A stretch of 64,000 nt of DNA, taken from Actinobacteria bacterium OV320. GTDB lineage: Bacteria > Actinomycetota > Actinomycetes > Streptomycetales > Streptomycetaceae. The stretch lies in contig LJCX01000031.1 of NCBI GenBank assembly GCA_001298545.1, forward strand, positions 372,001 through 436,000, given 5' to 3'. The notes under the pieces are model-generated. The model saw only the letters and a list, made by a program, of their open reading frames with translations. It had not been told where the DNA came from and did no database searches. Of the stretch, positions 40,513-49,444 are shown piece by piece. Position numbers and translations under genes: made by a program. The stretch's first letter is position 1. Every line of letters starts with the position of its first letter.

Positions 40513-41154
40513 TCACGACTTGTGCAGTCGTCGGTCCAGGGCGAGGGACAGTTCCGCCTCCACCACGCTGCGTGCCAGTGGGCGCAGGCGGGGCAGGTCG
40601 TCCTGGGTCGCGTGGCGCAGGATCAGGTCGGTGAAGAGGGTGGCGAGGGCGTCGGCGTGTTCGCGGACCCGGACGCCGGCCGCCAGCACCTCGGCGAGCG
40701 GGATGCCCTCGCGGACCAGGGCGGAGGAGACGTCCAGCAGGCGGCGGCTGATGTGGACGATCTCGTCGCCGTCGGTGCCCAGGTAGCCGAGGTCCAGGGC
40801 GGCGGCGAGGTTCTCGGTGGTGACCTGGCCCTCGAAACGCGCGGCGAGTTCCTCGGGGGTCAGACGGACCGGTTCCTCCTCGGTGGGGCCGCCGACGCCC
40901 AGGAGGTCGGCCACGCCGCGGCCGTGGTCGAGGGCGTCCGCCAGCTCCGCGATGCCGGTGAGGGTGTGGCCGCGTTCCAGCAGTGCCGCGATCGTGCGCA
41001 GCCGGGCCAGGTGATGGTCGTCGTACCAGGCGATACGGCCTTCGCGGCGCGGTGGCGCGAGGAGTTTGCGCTCGCGGTAGAAGCGCAGGGTGCGCACCGT
41101 GATGCCGGCCTCCGCGGCCAGCTCCTCCGTTCGGTACTCCCGCTTGTCCGTCAC
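40513..41154 (-). CDS. MerR family transcriptional regulator
   Basis: A 213-residue MerR protein. The N-terminal HTH reads YRTEELAAEAGITVRTLRFY, RERKLLAPPRREGRIAWYDD, HHLARLRTIAALLERGHTL. The C-terminal part is helical with no metal-binding cysteines, so an organic ligand is likely. Start GTG at 41154, 6 nt after TAGGCT, probably leaderless. It is divergent from the monooxygenase operon and shares with it a short region that contains the palindrome TACCG-C-CGGTA, the probable operator. Confidence 0.9.
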   Translation of the reverse strand: MTDKREYRTEELAAEAGITVRTLRFYRERKLLAPPRREGRIAWYDDHHLARLRTIAALLERGHTLTGIAELADALDHGRGVADLLGVGGPTEEEPVRLTPEELAARFEGQVTTENLAAALDLGYLGTDGDEIVHISRRLLDVSSALVREGIPLAEVLAAGVRVREHADALATLFTDLILRHATQDDLPRLRPLARSVVEAELSLALDRRLHKS

Positions 41155-41160
41155 GGGCGA

Positions 41161-41166
41161 AGCCTA
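41161..41166 (-). promoter_or_regulatory. -10 box for leaderless merR transcript
   Basis: TAGGCT on the minus strand ends 6 nt before the GTG at 41154. Confidence 0.45.
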
Positions 41167-41171
41167 TGTTG

Positions 41172-41182
41172 TACCGCCGGTA
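41172..41182. promoter_or_regulatory. Palindrome between merR and the monooxygenase operon
   Basis: TACCG-C-CGGTA is a perfect 11-nt palindrome 18 nt upstream of merR. It resembles MerR half-site symmetry, though MerR sites are usually longer. Confidence 0.4.
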
Positions 41183-41295
41183 ACTTTCCCTCTCCCGGCC
41201 CCTACCCATCGGTACGGAGCTGCTCTACGCTCCCATTGCGCCAGTGTTCACTGGCAGAGTCCGTAGAGTCGCACGCACGGCTAGGAGGTGTCGGG

Positions 41296-42813
41296 ATGAC
41301 CGAACACGTACGGGTGGCGGTGATCGGGTCGGGTTTCGGTGGGCTCGGGGCCGCCGTGCGGCTGCGCCGCGAGGGGATCACCGACTTCGTCGTCCTGGAG
41401 CGGGCGGGCAGCGTCGGCGGGACCTGGCGGGACAACAGCTACCCGGGGTGCGCCTGTGACGTGCCCTCCCACCTGTACTCCTTCTCCTTCGCGCCCAACC
41501 CGGACTGGCCGCGCACCTTCTCCGGGCAGGAACACATCCGCGCCTATCTGGAGCACGTCGCGGACGTCTTCGGGCTCCGTCCGCATCTGCGGCTGGACTC
41601 CGAGGTGCTGCGGATGACGTGGGACGCGCAGGAGCTGCGCTGGGACATCGAGACCAGCGGCGGGCGGTACTTCGCCGATGTGGTCGTGTCGGCCACCGGG
41701 CCGCTGTCCGACCCGAAGATCCCGGAGATCCCCGGCCTCGACACCTTCCCCGGCAAGGTCTTCCACTCGGCCCGCTGGGATCACGACCACGACCTCACCG
41801 GGCAGCGCGTCGCCATGGTCGGCACCGGCGCCTCCGCCATCCAGATCGTGCCCGCCGTCCAGCCCGACGTCTCCCGGCTGACGCTCTTCCAGCGCACCCC
41901 GCCCTGGGTGATGCCCCGCATGGACCGGCCGATCAGCGGCGCGGAGCGCGCACTGCACCGCGCCGCGCCCTTCACCACTCAGATGCGCCGGGGACTGCTC
42001 TGGGGCATCCGGGAACTCCAGGTCCAGGCGTTCACCAAGCACCCGAACCAGCTCGGACTCGTCGAGCGGCTCGCCAGGCAGAACATGGCCCGCGCCATCA
42101 AGGACCCGGCCCTGCGCGCCAGGCTCACCCCGGACTACCGCATCGGCTGCAAGCGGATCCTGCTGTCCAGCACCTACTATCCGGCCCTCGCCCAGCCCAA
42201 CGTGGACGTCGTCGCGAGCGGGCTGAGCGAGATCCGCGGCTCCACGCTGGTCGCCGCCGACGGCAGCGAGGCCGAGGTCGACGCGATCGTCTTCGGCACC
42301 GGCTTCCACGTCACCGACATGCCGATCGCCGACCGCGTGGTGGGCACCGACGGGCGGACGCTCGCGGAGAGCTGGAAGGACGGCATGGAGGCGCTGCGCG
42401 GTGCCTCCGCCGCCGGCTTCCCCAACTGGATGACGATCATCGGCCCCAACACCGGCCTCGGGAACTCCTCCATGATCCTGATGATCGAGTCCCAGCTGAA
42501 CTACATGGCCGACTATCTGCGCCAGCTCGACGTCCTCGGTGGACGCGCGGCGCTGGACGCGCGGCCGAGCGCCGTGCACGCCTGGAACCGCCGGGTGCAG
42601 GACCGGATGAAGCGGACGGTGTGGAACACGGGCGGCTGCACCAGCTGGTACCTGGACGCGAGCGGCCGCAACACCACCATCTGGCCGGGCACCACGGCCG
42701 AGTTCCGGCGGGCCACCCGACGCGTGGACCTCGCCGAGTACGAGGTCCTGCGCGCACCCGCGGTGCCGCCGGCCCGCGCGGAGCACAGCGAGAACGACGA
42801 GGTGACGGCATGA
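41296..42813 (+). CDS. Flavin-containing Baeyer-Villiger-type monooxygenase
   Basis: A 505-residue FAD/NADPH monooxygenase. The FAD Rossmann motif is GSGFGGLGAAVRL near residue 13, the fingerprint FPGKVFHSARWDHD (FxGxxxHxxxW) lies near residue 150, and the NADPH motif VGTGASAIQIVPAV follows. This is the Baeyer-Villiger class, which inserts oxygen next to a carbonyl to make an ester or lactone; some relatives hydroxylate amines. The ATG at 41296 follows AGGAGG. It heads an operon with an alpha/beta hydrolase (ATGA overlap) and an SDR, which could hydrolyse and oxidise its products. Confidence 0.92.
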   Translation: MTEHVRVAVIGSGFGGLGAAVRLRREGITDFVVLERAGSVGGTWRDNSYPGCACDVPSHLYSFSFAPNPDWPRTFSGQEHIRAYLEHVADVFGLRPHLRLDSEVLRMTWDAQELRWDIETSGGRYFADVVVSATGPLSDPKIPEIPGLDTFPGKVFHSARWDHDHDLTGQRVAMVGTGASAIQIVPAVQPDVSRLTLFQRTPPWVMPRMDRPISGAERALHRAAPFTTQMRRGLLWGIRELQVQAFTKHPNQLGLVERLARQNMARAIKDPALRARLTPDYRIGCKRILLSSTYYPALAQPNVDVVASGLSEIRGSTLVAADGSEAEVDAIVFGTGFHVTDMPIADRVVGTDGRTLAESWKDGMEALRGASAAGFPNWMTIIGPNTGLGNSSMILMIESQLNYMADYLRQLDVLGGRAALDARPSAVHAWNRRVQDRMKRTVWNTGGCTSWYLDASGRNTTIWPGTTAEFRRATRRVDLAEYEVLRAPAVPPARAEHSENDEVTA

Positions 42814-43685
42814 CCCCCGCCCGCGAGCTCACCGCCGTCTCCGCCGACGGCACGCTCCTGCACGTCGAGGTCCATGGCCCGGAGGCCGCGCCCGCCGTCG
42901 TCCTCGCCCACGGCTGGACCTGCTCGACCGCGTTCTGGGCGGCCCAGATCCGGGACCTCGCCGCCGACCACCGGGTCATCGCCTACGACCAGCGCGGCCA
43001 CGGACGCACCCTGCCGAGCGCGGCGTGCAGCACCGACGCCCTCGCCGACGACCTGGAAGCGGTCCTCGCCGCGACGCTCGCGCCGGGCGAGAAGGCGGTG
43101 ATCGCCGGGCACTCCATGGGCGGCATGACGGTGCTGGCGGCGGCCGACAGGGACGCCTTCCGGGAACACGCGGCGGCCGTCCTGCTGTGCAGCACCGGCG
43201 CCTCGGCCCTGGTCGCCGAGTCCACCGTCCTCCCTCTGCGGCCCGGCCCGTTGCGGACCTGGCTGACCCGGCACATCCTCGGGTCGAGGGCGCCCCTCGG
43301 ACCGGTCACGCCGGTCGCGAAGCGGATCCTCAAGTACGCCACGATGGGCGCCGGTTCCGCCCCGCACATGGTGGACGCGTGTGCCCGCATCGTGCACGCC
43401 TGCCCGCGCAAGGTGCGGCACACCTGGTCGCACGTGCTGAACCTGCTCGACCTCGACCACGGCGTACGGGAGTTGCGGGTGCCCACGGCGGTGATCGTCG
43501 GCAGCGGCGACCGGCTCACCCCGCCGGTGCACGCCCGCCGGATCGCGGCCGAACTCCCGCACTGCGTCGGCCTCACCGAACTGCCCGGCCTCGGCCATAT
43601 GACGCCGGTCGAGGCACCCGACCTGGTCACCGGCCGGATCCGGGAACTCGTCACCACATACGCACAGTTGAAGGAGGGCGCATGA
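42810..43685 (+). CDS. Alpha/beta hydrolase
   Basis: A 291-residue hydrolase. The oxyanion region is VVLAHGWTCSTAFW, the nucleophile elbow is VIAGHSMGGMTV (Ser in GHSMG), Asp is in VGSGDRLTPP and His in LPGLGHMTPVE. DYDQRG-like YDQRGHGRTLPS is typical of epoxide hydrolase or esterase relatives. The ATG overlaps the monooxygenase stop and its own stop overlaps the SDR start, so all three are coupled. Its probable job is to open the ester or lactone made by the monooxygenase. Confidence 0.91.
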   Translation: MTPARELTAVSADGTLLHVEVHGPEAAPAVVLAHGWTCSTAFWAAQIRDLAADHRVIAYDQRGHGRTLPSAACSTDALADDLEAVLAATLAPGEKAVIAGHSMGGMTVLAAADRDAFREHAAAVLLCSTGASALVAESTVLPLRPGPLRTWLTRHILGSRAPLGPVTPVAKRILKYATMGAGSAPHMVDACARIVHACPRKVRHTWSHVLNLLDLDHGVRELRVPTAVIVGSGDRLTPPVHARRIAAELPHCVGLTELPGLGHMTPVEAPDLVTGRIRELVTTYAQLKEGA

Positions 43686-44566
43686 GCAGGGTCAGTCTCG
43701 AAGGACAGGTCGCCGTCGTGACCGGGGCCGCACGGGGCGTCGGGGAGCTGCTGGCCCGCAAGCTCTCCGCGCGCGGTGTGAAGGTCGCGCTGGTCGGCCT
43801 GGAGCCGGACGCGCTCAAGCAGGTCTCCGAGCGGCTGCACAGCGACAGCGACCACTGGTACGCCGACGTCACCGACCACGAGGCGATGACCCGGGTCGCG
43901 GCGGAGGTGAAGGAGCGTTTCGGCAAGGTGGACATCGTGGTCGCCAACGCCGGTGTGGCCAACGGCGGTCCGTTCGCCGACTCCGACCCGCAGGCCTGGC
44001 GACGGGTCATCGAGGTCAACCTGATCGGCTCGGCGGTCACGGCCCGCGCCTTCCTGCCGCTGCTGCGGGAGAGCCGCGGCTACCTCCTCCAGATCGCCTC
44101 GCTCGCCGCGATCACCCCGGCGCCGATGATGACCGCGTACTGCGCGTCCAAGTCGGGCGTGGAGGCGTACGCGCACAGCCTGCGCGCCGAGGTCGGCCAC
44201 CAGGGTGTCCGCGTCGGCGTCGGCTATCTGTCCTGGACCGACACCGACATGGTGCGGGGTGCCGATCAGGACGAGGTGATGCGGGAGTTGAGGCAGCGGC
44301 TGCCGTGGCCGTCGAACAAGACGTACCCGCTGGGGCCGGCCGTCGACCGGATCGTGGCCGGGATCGAACGGCGCTCGTCGCACGTGTACGGGCAGTGGTG
44401 GCTGCGGGGGATGCAGGGGGTGCGCGGCTATCTGCCCGCGCTCATCGGGACGGTGGGCCAGCGCGAGATGAAGAGGTTCGCACCCCGGCTGCAGGGGATG
44501 CGGACGGGGCTGGTGGGTGCGGGTGGCTCCGCCGACGAACAGGCGAGAGCTACGCAGCGTAGTTGA
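43682..44566 (+). CDS. Short-chain dehydrogenase/reductase
   Basis: A 294-residue SDR. The cofactor loop is VVTGAARGVGELLARKLSAR, NAG is in VVANAGVANGGPF, Ser is in LLQIASLAAI and the catalytic Tyr-Lys in YCASKSGVEAYAH. It oxidises or reduces alcohols and ketones with NAD(P). The ATG overlaps the hydrolase stop behind AAGGAGG. It would supply or remove the carbonyl compound for the monooxygenase. The extended C-terminus (about 250-294) is Arg/Gly-rich. Confidence 0.91.
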   Translation: MSRVSLEGQVAVVTGAARGVGELLARKLSARGVKVALVGLEPDALKQVSERLHSDSDHWYADVTDHEAMTRVAAEVKERFGKVDIVVANAGVANGGPFADSDPQAWRRVIEVNLIGSAVTARAFLPLLRESRGYLLQIASLAAITPAPMMTAYCASKSGVEAYAHSLRAEVGHQGVRVGVGYLSWTDTDMVRGADQDEVMRELRQRLPWPSNKTYPLGPAVDRIVAGIERRSSHVYGQWWLRGMQGVRGYLPALIGTVGQREMKRFAPRLQGMRTGLVGAGGSADEQARATQRS

Positions 44567-44659
44567 TCGACATGCGCGCGGTGAGTGCCCGTGTGAATCT
44601 GGTCGAGGCCCCACCAAGGGGCCCCAACCCCCCTCATCTCCCCACAGGAGTGAACCCAC

Positions 44660-44938
44660 ATGGGTATGAAGGACAAGTTCCAGGACCAGTCCGAGCAGTT
44701 CAAGCAGCAGGCCAAGCAGAAGGTCGGGCAGGCCAAGGAGCAGGCGCAGCAGCGCGGCAAGCAGCACCCGGGCGAGCGTCCCGGTGAGCGTCCGGGCGAG
44801 CGGTCCGGTGAGCGTCCCGGCGAGCGGCCCGGAGAGCGTTCGGGCCAGCGTCCCGGTGAGCGTTCCGGCCAGCGTCCCGGCCAGGACACGGAGCGTATGC
44901 GGCGCGACGACGACGACCGTATCGGCCAGGACTTCTAG
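44660..44938 (+). CDS. Small hydrophilic protein with PGER/SGQR tandem repeats
   Basis: A 92-residue protein. The N-terminal 33 residues (KDKFQDQSEQFKQQAKQKVG, QAKEQAQQRGKQ) form an amphipathic Gln/Lys helix similar to CsbD-like stress proteins. About nine copies of a four-residue repeat [PS]G[EQ]R follow, then an acidic end (MRRDDDDRIGQDF). The start at 44660 has AGGAG; ATG 44666 is an alternative. I do not know its function. It stands alone after the monooxygenase operon and is closed by a strong hairpin. Confidence 0.75.
   Translation: MGMKDKFQDQSEQFKQQAKQKVGQAKEQAQQRGKQHPGERPGERPGERSGERPGERPGERSGQRPGERSGQRPGQDTERMRRDDDDRIGQDF
44768..44884 (+). repeat. 12-bp tandem repeat coding for [PS]G[EQ]R
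   Basis: Nine complete 12-bp units and part of a tenth (CCGGGCGAGCGT and variants) run in frame through the small protein gene. Confidence 0.85.
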
Positions 44939-44963
44939 CCGAGCCCGGTCTGTGCAGTGACGT

Positions 44964-44993
44964 GGGGCGCCCTTCCTTCCGGGAGGGCGCCCT
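44964..44993. terminator. Bidirectional terminator hairpin
   Basis: GGGCGCCCT (44965-44973) pairs with AGGGCGCCC (44984-44992), extended by three inner pairs around a TTCC loop. It lies between the repeat-protein gene and the converging tricorn gene. Confidence 0.8.
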
Positions 44994-45074
44994 GCCTCGT
45001 CGCGGAGGCCGTCGTCGCGACGACCCCTGAAGCCCGTGACCCCTGAAGCCCGTGCCCCCTATGGACCGTGCCCC

Positions 45075-48000
45075 CTAAAGACCGTGGCGGGGCGGCAACT
45101 TGGGCCGGGAGCGGTCGGGGACGTCGTCGTAGGTCGGCGGGCTCGCCGGGGGGCGGCTGGTGAGGAGGTCCAGGGCCAGCCGTACGGCGTCGTCGAGTTG
45201 GGCGTGGCGGCCTTCGGCCCAGTCGAGCGGGGTGCGCAGCACCTCGAGGTCGGGGGTGACACCCCGGTTCTCCACGGACCAGCCGTACGCGTCGAACCAG
45301 GCCGCGTTCATCGGGACGGTGATGACGGTGCCGTCGCCGAGCTGGTGGCGGCCGGTCATGCCGACCACGCCGCCCCAGGTGCGCTGGCCGACGACCGGGC
45401 CCAGCTTCAGCAGCTTGAAGGCGGCCGTGATCATGTCGCCGTCCGAGGACGTCGCCTCGTCGGCCAGTGCCACCACCGGGCCTCGCGGCGCGTTCGAGGC
45501 GTACGACACCGGCTGGGCGTCGCGGGTGAGGTCCCAGCCGAGGATGGTGCGGGTCAGCTTCTCCACCACCAGCTCGCTGATGTGCCCGCCCGCGTTGCCG
45601 CGCACGTCCACGAGCAGTGCGGGCCTGGACACCTCCATCCGTAGGTCGCGGTTGAACTGGGCCCAGCCCGAGCCGCCCATGTCGGGGATGTGCAGGTAGC
45701 CGCACCGGCCACCGCTCAACTCGTGTACCACGGCCCGCCGTTTGGCCACCCAGTCCTGGTAGCGCAGCGGGCGTTCGTCGATGAGCGGGACCACGGCCAC
45801 CCGGCGCGGACGGCCCGAACCGCCCTCGGCCGAGGTGAAGGTGAGTTCCACCGTGGTGCCGCCCGCGCCGGCGAGGAGCGGATACGGGCCGGTCACCGGG
45901 TCGACCTGCCGTCCGTCCACGTGCGTGAGGACCGCCCCGTCGCGGATCCCGGTCCCGGCCAGCGGGGAACGCGCCTTGGAGTCGGAGGAGTCGCCGGGCA
46001 GGATCCGCCGGACCGTCCAACCGGCGTCGCGGTGTACGAAGTTGGCGCCCAGCAGGCCCTGGAGGCGCTGGTAGTGCGGTGGGCCCTCGTTGCGGCGGGC
46101 GGCGGTGACGTACGCGTGGGAGGTGCCCAGTTCGCCCAGCACCTCACGCAGCAGGTCCGCGAACTCGTCGGGTGACGCGACCCGTTCGACCAGCGGCCGG
46201 TACTGGCCGAGGACCGCGTCCCAGTCGATGCCGCACATCCCCGGGTCCCAGAAGTAGGCGCGGATCAGGCGCCCGGCCTCCTCGTACGACTGACGCCACT
46301 CGGCGCCCGGGTCCACCTCGTGCAGGATGCGCCGCAGGTCGATCCAGACCGTGGAGTCCAGGTCGCCGGACTCGGCGGACGGCACCGCCCGCAGGTCGCC
46401 CTCGTCGACCACGACCAGCCGGGAGCCGTCCCCGCTGAGCGCGAACCAGTCGAGGTGGTCGACGAGTTCGGACTTCTTCGCCTTGCTGATGTTGAAGTAC
46501 TCGAGGGTCGGCCGCCCGCTGGTGTCGTCCGGGTTGGCGAAGGTCTCGCCCAGCGCCCCGGAGATCGGCCAGCGCAGCCACACCAGTCCGCCGCCCGCCA
46601 CCGGGTACAGCGCCGAGTACTTGGACGCCGGTACCGGGAAGGGCGTGACGCGGCTCTCCAGGCCCTCGATCTCGACGGTCACGGCCCCGTCGCCGCCCTC
46701 GTCGTCCTCCACCGGGTCCAGGCCTCCGGCGGCGGGCCGGCCCTCCGGGGTCAGGGCGAAGGGGGAGGGGGTCGCCGACGACAGCGGCACCAGGTAGGGG
46801 CGGCAGCCGAGCGGGAAGGACAGGTCCCCGGTGTGCACGTCGTACACCGGGTCGAAGCCGCGCCAGGAGAGGAAGGCCAGGTAGCGGCCGTCCCTGGTGA
46901 AGACGGGGTTCTCGTCCTCGAACCGGCCGTTGGTGACGTCCACGATGAGCCGGTCCTTGATCCGGGCCATCTTGATCTGCCGCAGCGACCGGCCGATCCC
47001 CGGATGCGACCAGGTCAGCCAGCTCCCGTCGGGGGAGAAGGCCAGGTCCCGCACGGGTCCGTTGACCGACGAGATCAGCTCGGTGACCGCGCCGTCCGCT
47101 TCCGTGCCGCTCGCTTCCGTGCCGCTCGCTTCCACGCCGTCCGACTTCGAGCCGACCGGATCCGTAGCGTCCGGATCCGTAGCGTCCGGATCCGTAGCGT
47201 CCGGATCCGTAGCGTCGGGATCCGTAGCGTCCGGATCCGTGCCGTCCGGGTCCGCGCCGCCCGCGTCGTCGGACCCGGTGATGTCGTCGTCGGCCAGGGC
47301 GAGGTCGTCGGACACGGTGATGAGGAGCAGCCGTCCGTCGTGCGCGGCGACGGCGAGCCGCTCGCCGTCGGGGTCGGACACCATCTCCAGCACCCGGCCG
47401 AGCCGCCCGGAGGCCAGCCTGCGGGGCGCGCGGTCGCCGGTGGCCCGGGGCAGATGGGCGATCTCGACGGCGTCCTCGCCCTCGGCGTCCGTCACATAGG
47501 CGACCTGGCCGCCCGAGCCGAGCATCTCCGGCAGCCGCACCCGTACCCCGGGGGTGTCGGTGATCGTCCGGGCGGGGCCGTCGCGGTGCGTCAGCCAGTA
47601 CAGGCTGCCGCGTACGACGACGGCGCTCGCCCGTCCCGTCTCGTCGACGGAGATGCCGTCCACGTGCTGGGCGGCCGGGATCTGGTAGGGCCGCCGCCCC
47701 GCGCGCGGGCCGCTGAGCCGTACGTCGATCCGGCGCGGCTCGGAGTCGGCGGCGAGGTCGTCGACGATCCACAGGTCGCCGGCGCACTGGTACACCACCC
47801 GGGTGCCGTCGCTGGAGGCGTGCCGGGCGTAGAAGGCGTCGTGGTCGGTGTGCCGGCGCAGGTCGGAGCCGTCGTGGGCGCAGGAGTAGAGGTTGCCGAC
47901 GCCCTCGTGGTCGGAGAGGAAGGCGATCCGGCCGCCGACGAAGAGGGGGGAGTGCAGATGGCCGTCGAGGTCCGCCAGGAGCCGCTGCCCGTGCAGCCAC

Positions 48001-48530
48001 AGGCGGCCCGTCGCCCCGCCCCGGTAGCGCTTCCAGGCGGCGGGTTCGTGCGGTGGGGTGCCGGTGAGCAGGAGGGTCTTGCGTTCGCCGGCGATATCGG
48101 CGCTCTGCAGGTCGGAGACCGGTCCCCAGGGGAGCTTGCGGCCGGGTGCGCCGTCGGTGGGGACCTTGTAGGCCCAGGTGAAGTAGGAGAAGGGTTCGCC
48201 GTGGGAGGCGACGGCGAGGATGTCGGTGTTCCCGTCCTGGTCGGGGGGCGTCCAGCCGCAGACCTGGGTGTCGGAGCTGCCCCAGTACGTCAGCCGCCGC
48301 CCTGGTCCGCCGTCCACGGGCACCAGATGGATCTCCGGGACGAGACTGCGCCAGCTCGTGTACGCGATCAGGGTCCCGTCGGGGGAGAACCGGGGGTGTC
48401 CGGCCTTGGTGCGGTCGACGGTGAGCCGCCAGGCGCGGCCGGGGTCGGCCAGGGGGGCCAGCCAGAGGTCGTCCTCGGCCACGAAGCACAGCAGGTCACC
48501 ACTGAGGTGGGGCAGACGCAGATAGCTCAC
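45075..48530 (-). CDS. Tricorn protease homologue (S41 family)
   Basis: A 1,151-residue cytoplasmic peptidase. N-terminal beta-propeller repeats (PRFSPDGTLIAYTSWRSLVP, FSPDGSWLTWSHPGIGRSLR) are followed by the C1, PDZ and C2 catalytic domains. The catalytic tetrad of Tricorn is visible: Ser-His in ELGTSHAYV (about 805), Ser-Asp in ATSSDGDMI (about 1027) and Glu in SVENRGVTPD (about 1085). It degrades peptides released by the proteasome, which Streptomyces possess. A low-complexity Asp/Pro/Thr insertion between propellers is coded by a 15-bp repeat. Start GTG at 48530; no strong ribosome site. Confidence 0.93.
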   Translation of the reverse strand: MSYLRLPHLSGDLLCFVAEDDLWLAPLADPGRAWRLTVDRTKAGHPRFSPDGTLIAYTSWRSLVPEIHLVPVDGGPGRRLTYWGSSDTQVCGWTPPDQDGNTDILAVASHGEPFSYFTWAYKVPTDGAPGRKLPWGPVSDLQSADIAGERKTLLLTGTPPHEPAAWKRYRGGATGRLWLHGQRLLADLDGHLHSPLFVGGRIAFLSDHEGVGNLYSCAHDGSDLRRHTDHDAFYARHASSDGTRVVYQCAGDLWIVDDLAADSEPRRIDVRLSGPRAGRRPYQIPAAQHVDGISVDETGRASAVVVRGSLYWLTHRDGPARTITDTPGVRVRLPEMLGSGGQVAYVTDAEGEDAVEIAHLPRATGDRAPRRLASGRLGRVLEMVSDPDGERLAVAAHDGRLLLITVSDDLALADDDITGSDDAGGADPDGTDPDATDPDATDPDATDPDATDPDATDPVGSKSDGVEASGTEASGTEADGAVTELISSVNGPVRDLAFSPDGSWLTWSHPGIGRSLRQIKMARIKDRLIVDVTNGRFEDENPVFTRDGRYLAFLSWRGFDPVYDVHTGDLSFPLGCRPYLVPLSSATPSPFALTPEGRPAAGGLDPVEDDEGGDGAVTVEIEGLESRVTPFPVPASKYSALYPVAGGGLVWLRWPISGALGETFANPDDTSGRPTLEYFNISKAKKSELVDHLDWFALSGDGSRLVVVDEGDLRAVPSAESGDLDSTVWIDLRRILHEVDPGAEWRQSYEEAGRLIRAYFWDPGMCGIDWDAVLGQYRPLVERVASPDEFADLLREVLGELGTSHAYVTAARRNEGPPHYQRLQGLLGANFVHRDAGWTVRRILPGDSSDSKARSPLAGTGIRDGAVLTHVDGRQVDPVTGPYPLLAGAGGTTVELTFTSAEGGSGRPRRVAVVPLIDERPLRYQDWVAKRRAVVHELSGGRCGYLHIPDMGGSGWAQFNRDLRMEVSRPALLVDVRGNAGGHISELVVEKLTRTILGWDLTRDAQPVSYASNAPRGPVVALADEATSSDGDMITAAFKLLKLGPVVGQRTWGGVVGMTGRHQLGDGTVITVPMNAAWFDAYGWSVENRGVTPDLEVLRTPLDWAEGRHAQLDDAVRLALDLLTSRPPASPPTYDDVPDRSRPKLPPRHGL
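47161..47250 (-). repeat. 15-bp tandem repeat in the tricorn gene
   Basis: Six consecutive units of TCCGTAGCGTCCGGA (plus strand), with small changes in the fourth and sixth, code for repeated Asp-Pro-Asp-Ala-Thr in a loop of the propeller region. Confidence 0.88.
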
Positions 48531-48614
48531 CTACCCATGCTTTTCCGGCGAATGGGGCCGGGCAACTCGTGCGCCTGCCTTATGTGCCCTTCCCGTTCGT
48601 GAGCCAGCACACGT

Positions 48615-48629
48615 ACGAAACGGTTTCGT
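48615..48629. promoter_or_regulatory. Perfect palindrome upstream of tetR-mmpL (TetR operator)
   Basis: ACGAAAC-G-GTTTCGT is a 15-nt perfect palindrome 73 bp before the tetR start, also within the tricorn promoter region. Its form is typical of TetR operators. Confidence 0.65.
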
Positions 48630-48701
48630 TTCGCTGATCCTCAGGGTATCTTCATGGTGTACGAGACGAGTCGGTGACGACGGAGCCGGAAGGTGAGTGA
48701 C

Positions 48702-49307
48702 ATGACTGAGATCGCAACGACGCGTCGCAGTCGCATCACGCCCGAGCGCGAGGCCGAGCTGTACCGGGCCGTGCTCGACCTGCTCCGCGAGGTCGGCTAC
48801 GACGCCCTCACCATGGACGCCGTCGCCACCCGCACCCGATCCAGCAAGGCGACGCTCTACCGCCAGTGGGGCGGCAAGGCCGAACTGGTGGCGAAGGCGG
48901 TGCGGCACGACAAGCCGGGCGCCTCCGCCGGCGGCGTCGACACCGGATCGCTCAGGGGCGACCTGCATGCCCTCACGATGCGTTCGGACGACTGCGAGAT
49001 GGAGCAGAACTCCGCGCTGATGCGAGGACTGGCCATGGCGATCCATGGCAGCCCGGACCTCCTGAGGGCGTTCAAGGAACACCTCGTCGAGCCGGAGATG
49101 GCGGAGTTCCGCAACGTGCTCCAGCGGGCGATCGACCGGGGCGAGGTCCGTGCGGACAACCCCGCGCTCGACTACGTGCCGCACATGATGATCGGCGCGT
49201 TCGCCGCCCGCACCATGCTCGACGAACAACCCCCGACGCAGGCCTTCCTCCTCTCGTACATCGACGCCGTGGTCCTCCCTGCCCTCGGCGTCTCCACCAC
49301 CACCTGA
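48702..49307 (+). CDS. TetR family transcriptional regulator
   Basis: A 201-residue TetR protein. The HTH is YRAVLDLLREVGYDALTMDA, VATRTRSSKATLYRQWGGKA, and the C-terminal domain is of the TetR_C_16-like type with DYVPHMMIGAFAARTMLDEQ. The ATG at 48702 is preceded by GGAAGG; an in-frame GTG at 48693 overlaps that site. It lies 137 bp upstream of the MMPL gene on the same strand and most likely represses both from the palindrome at 48615-48629. Confidence 0.9.
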   Translation: MTEIATTRRSRITPEREAELYRAVLDLLREVGYDALTMDAVATRTRSSKATLYRQWGGKAELVAKAVRHDKPGASAGGVDTGSLRGDLHALTMRSDDCEMEQNSALMRGLAMAIHGSPDLLRAFKEHLVEPEMAEFRNVLQRAIDRGEVRADNPALDYVPHMMIGAFAARTMLDEQPPTQAFLLSYIDAVVLPALGVSTTT

Positions 49308-49444
49308 CCGTCCCCACGGTCCGCCCACCTGACGTCACCGCTCACGTCGTCGGGCCGATCACCCCTGCTCTCCCCGCCGGGTTGGTCAACCCTGCCCTTG
49401 GGGCCTGTGGCCCCACACCACGACCTGACCGGGAGTACGCCTCC

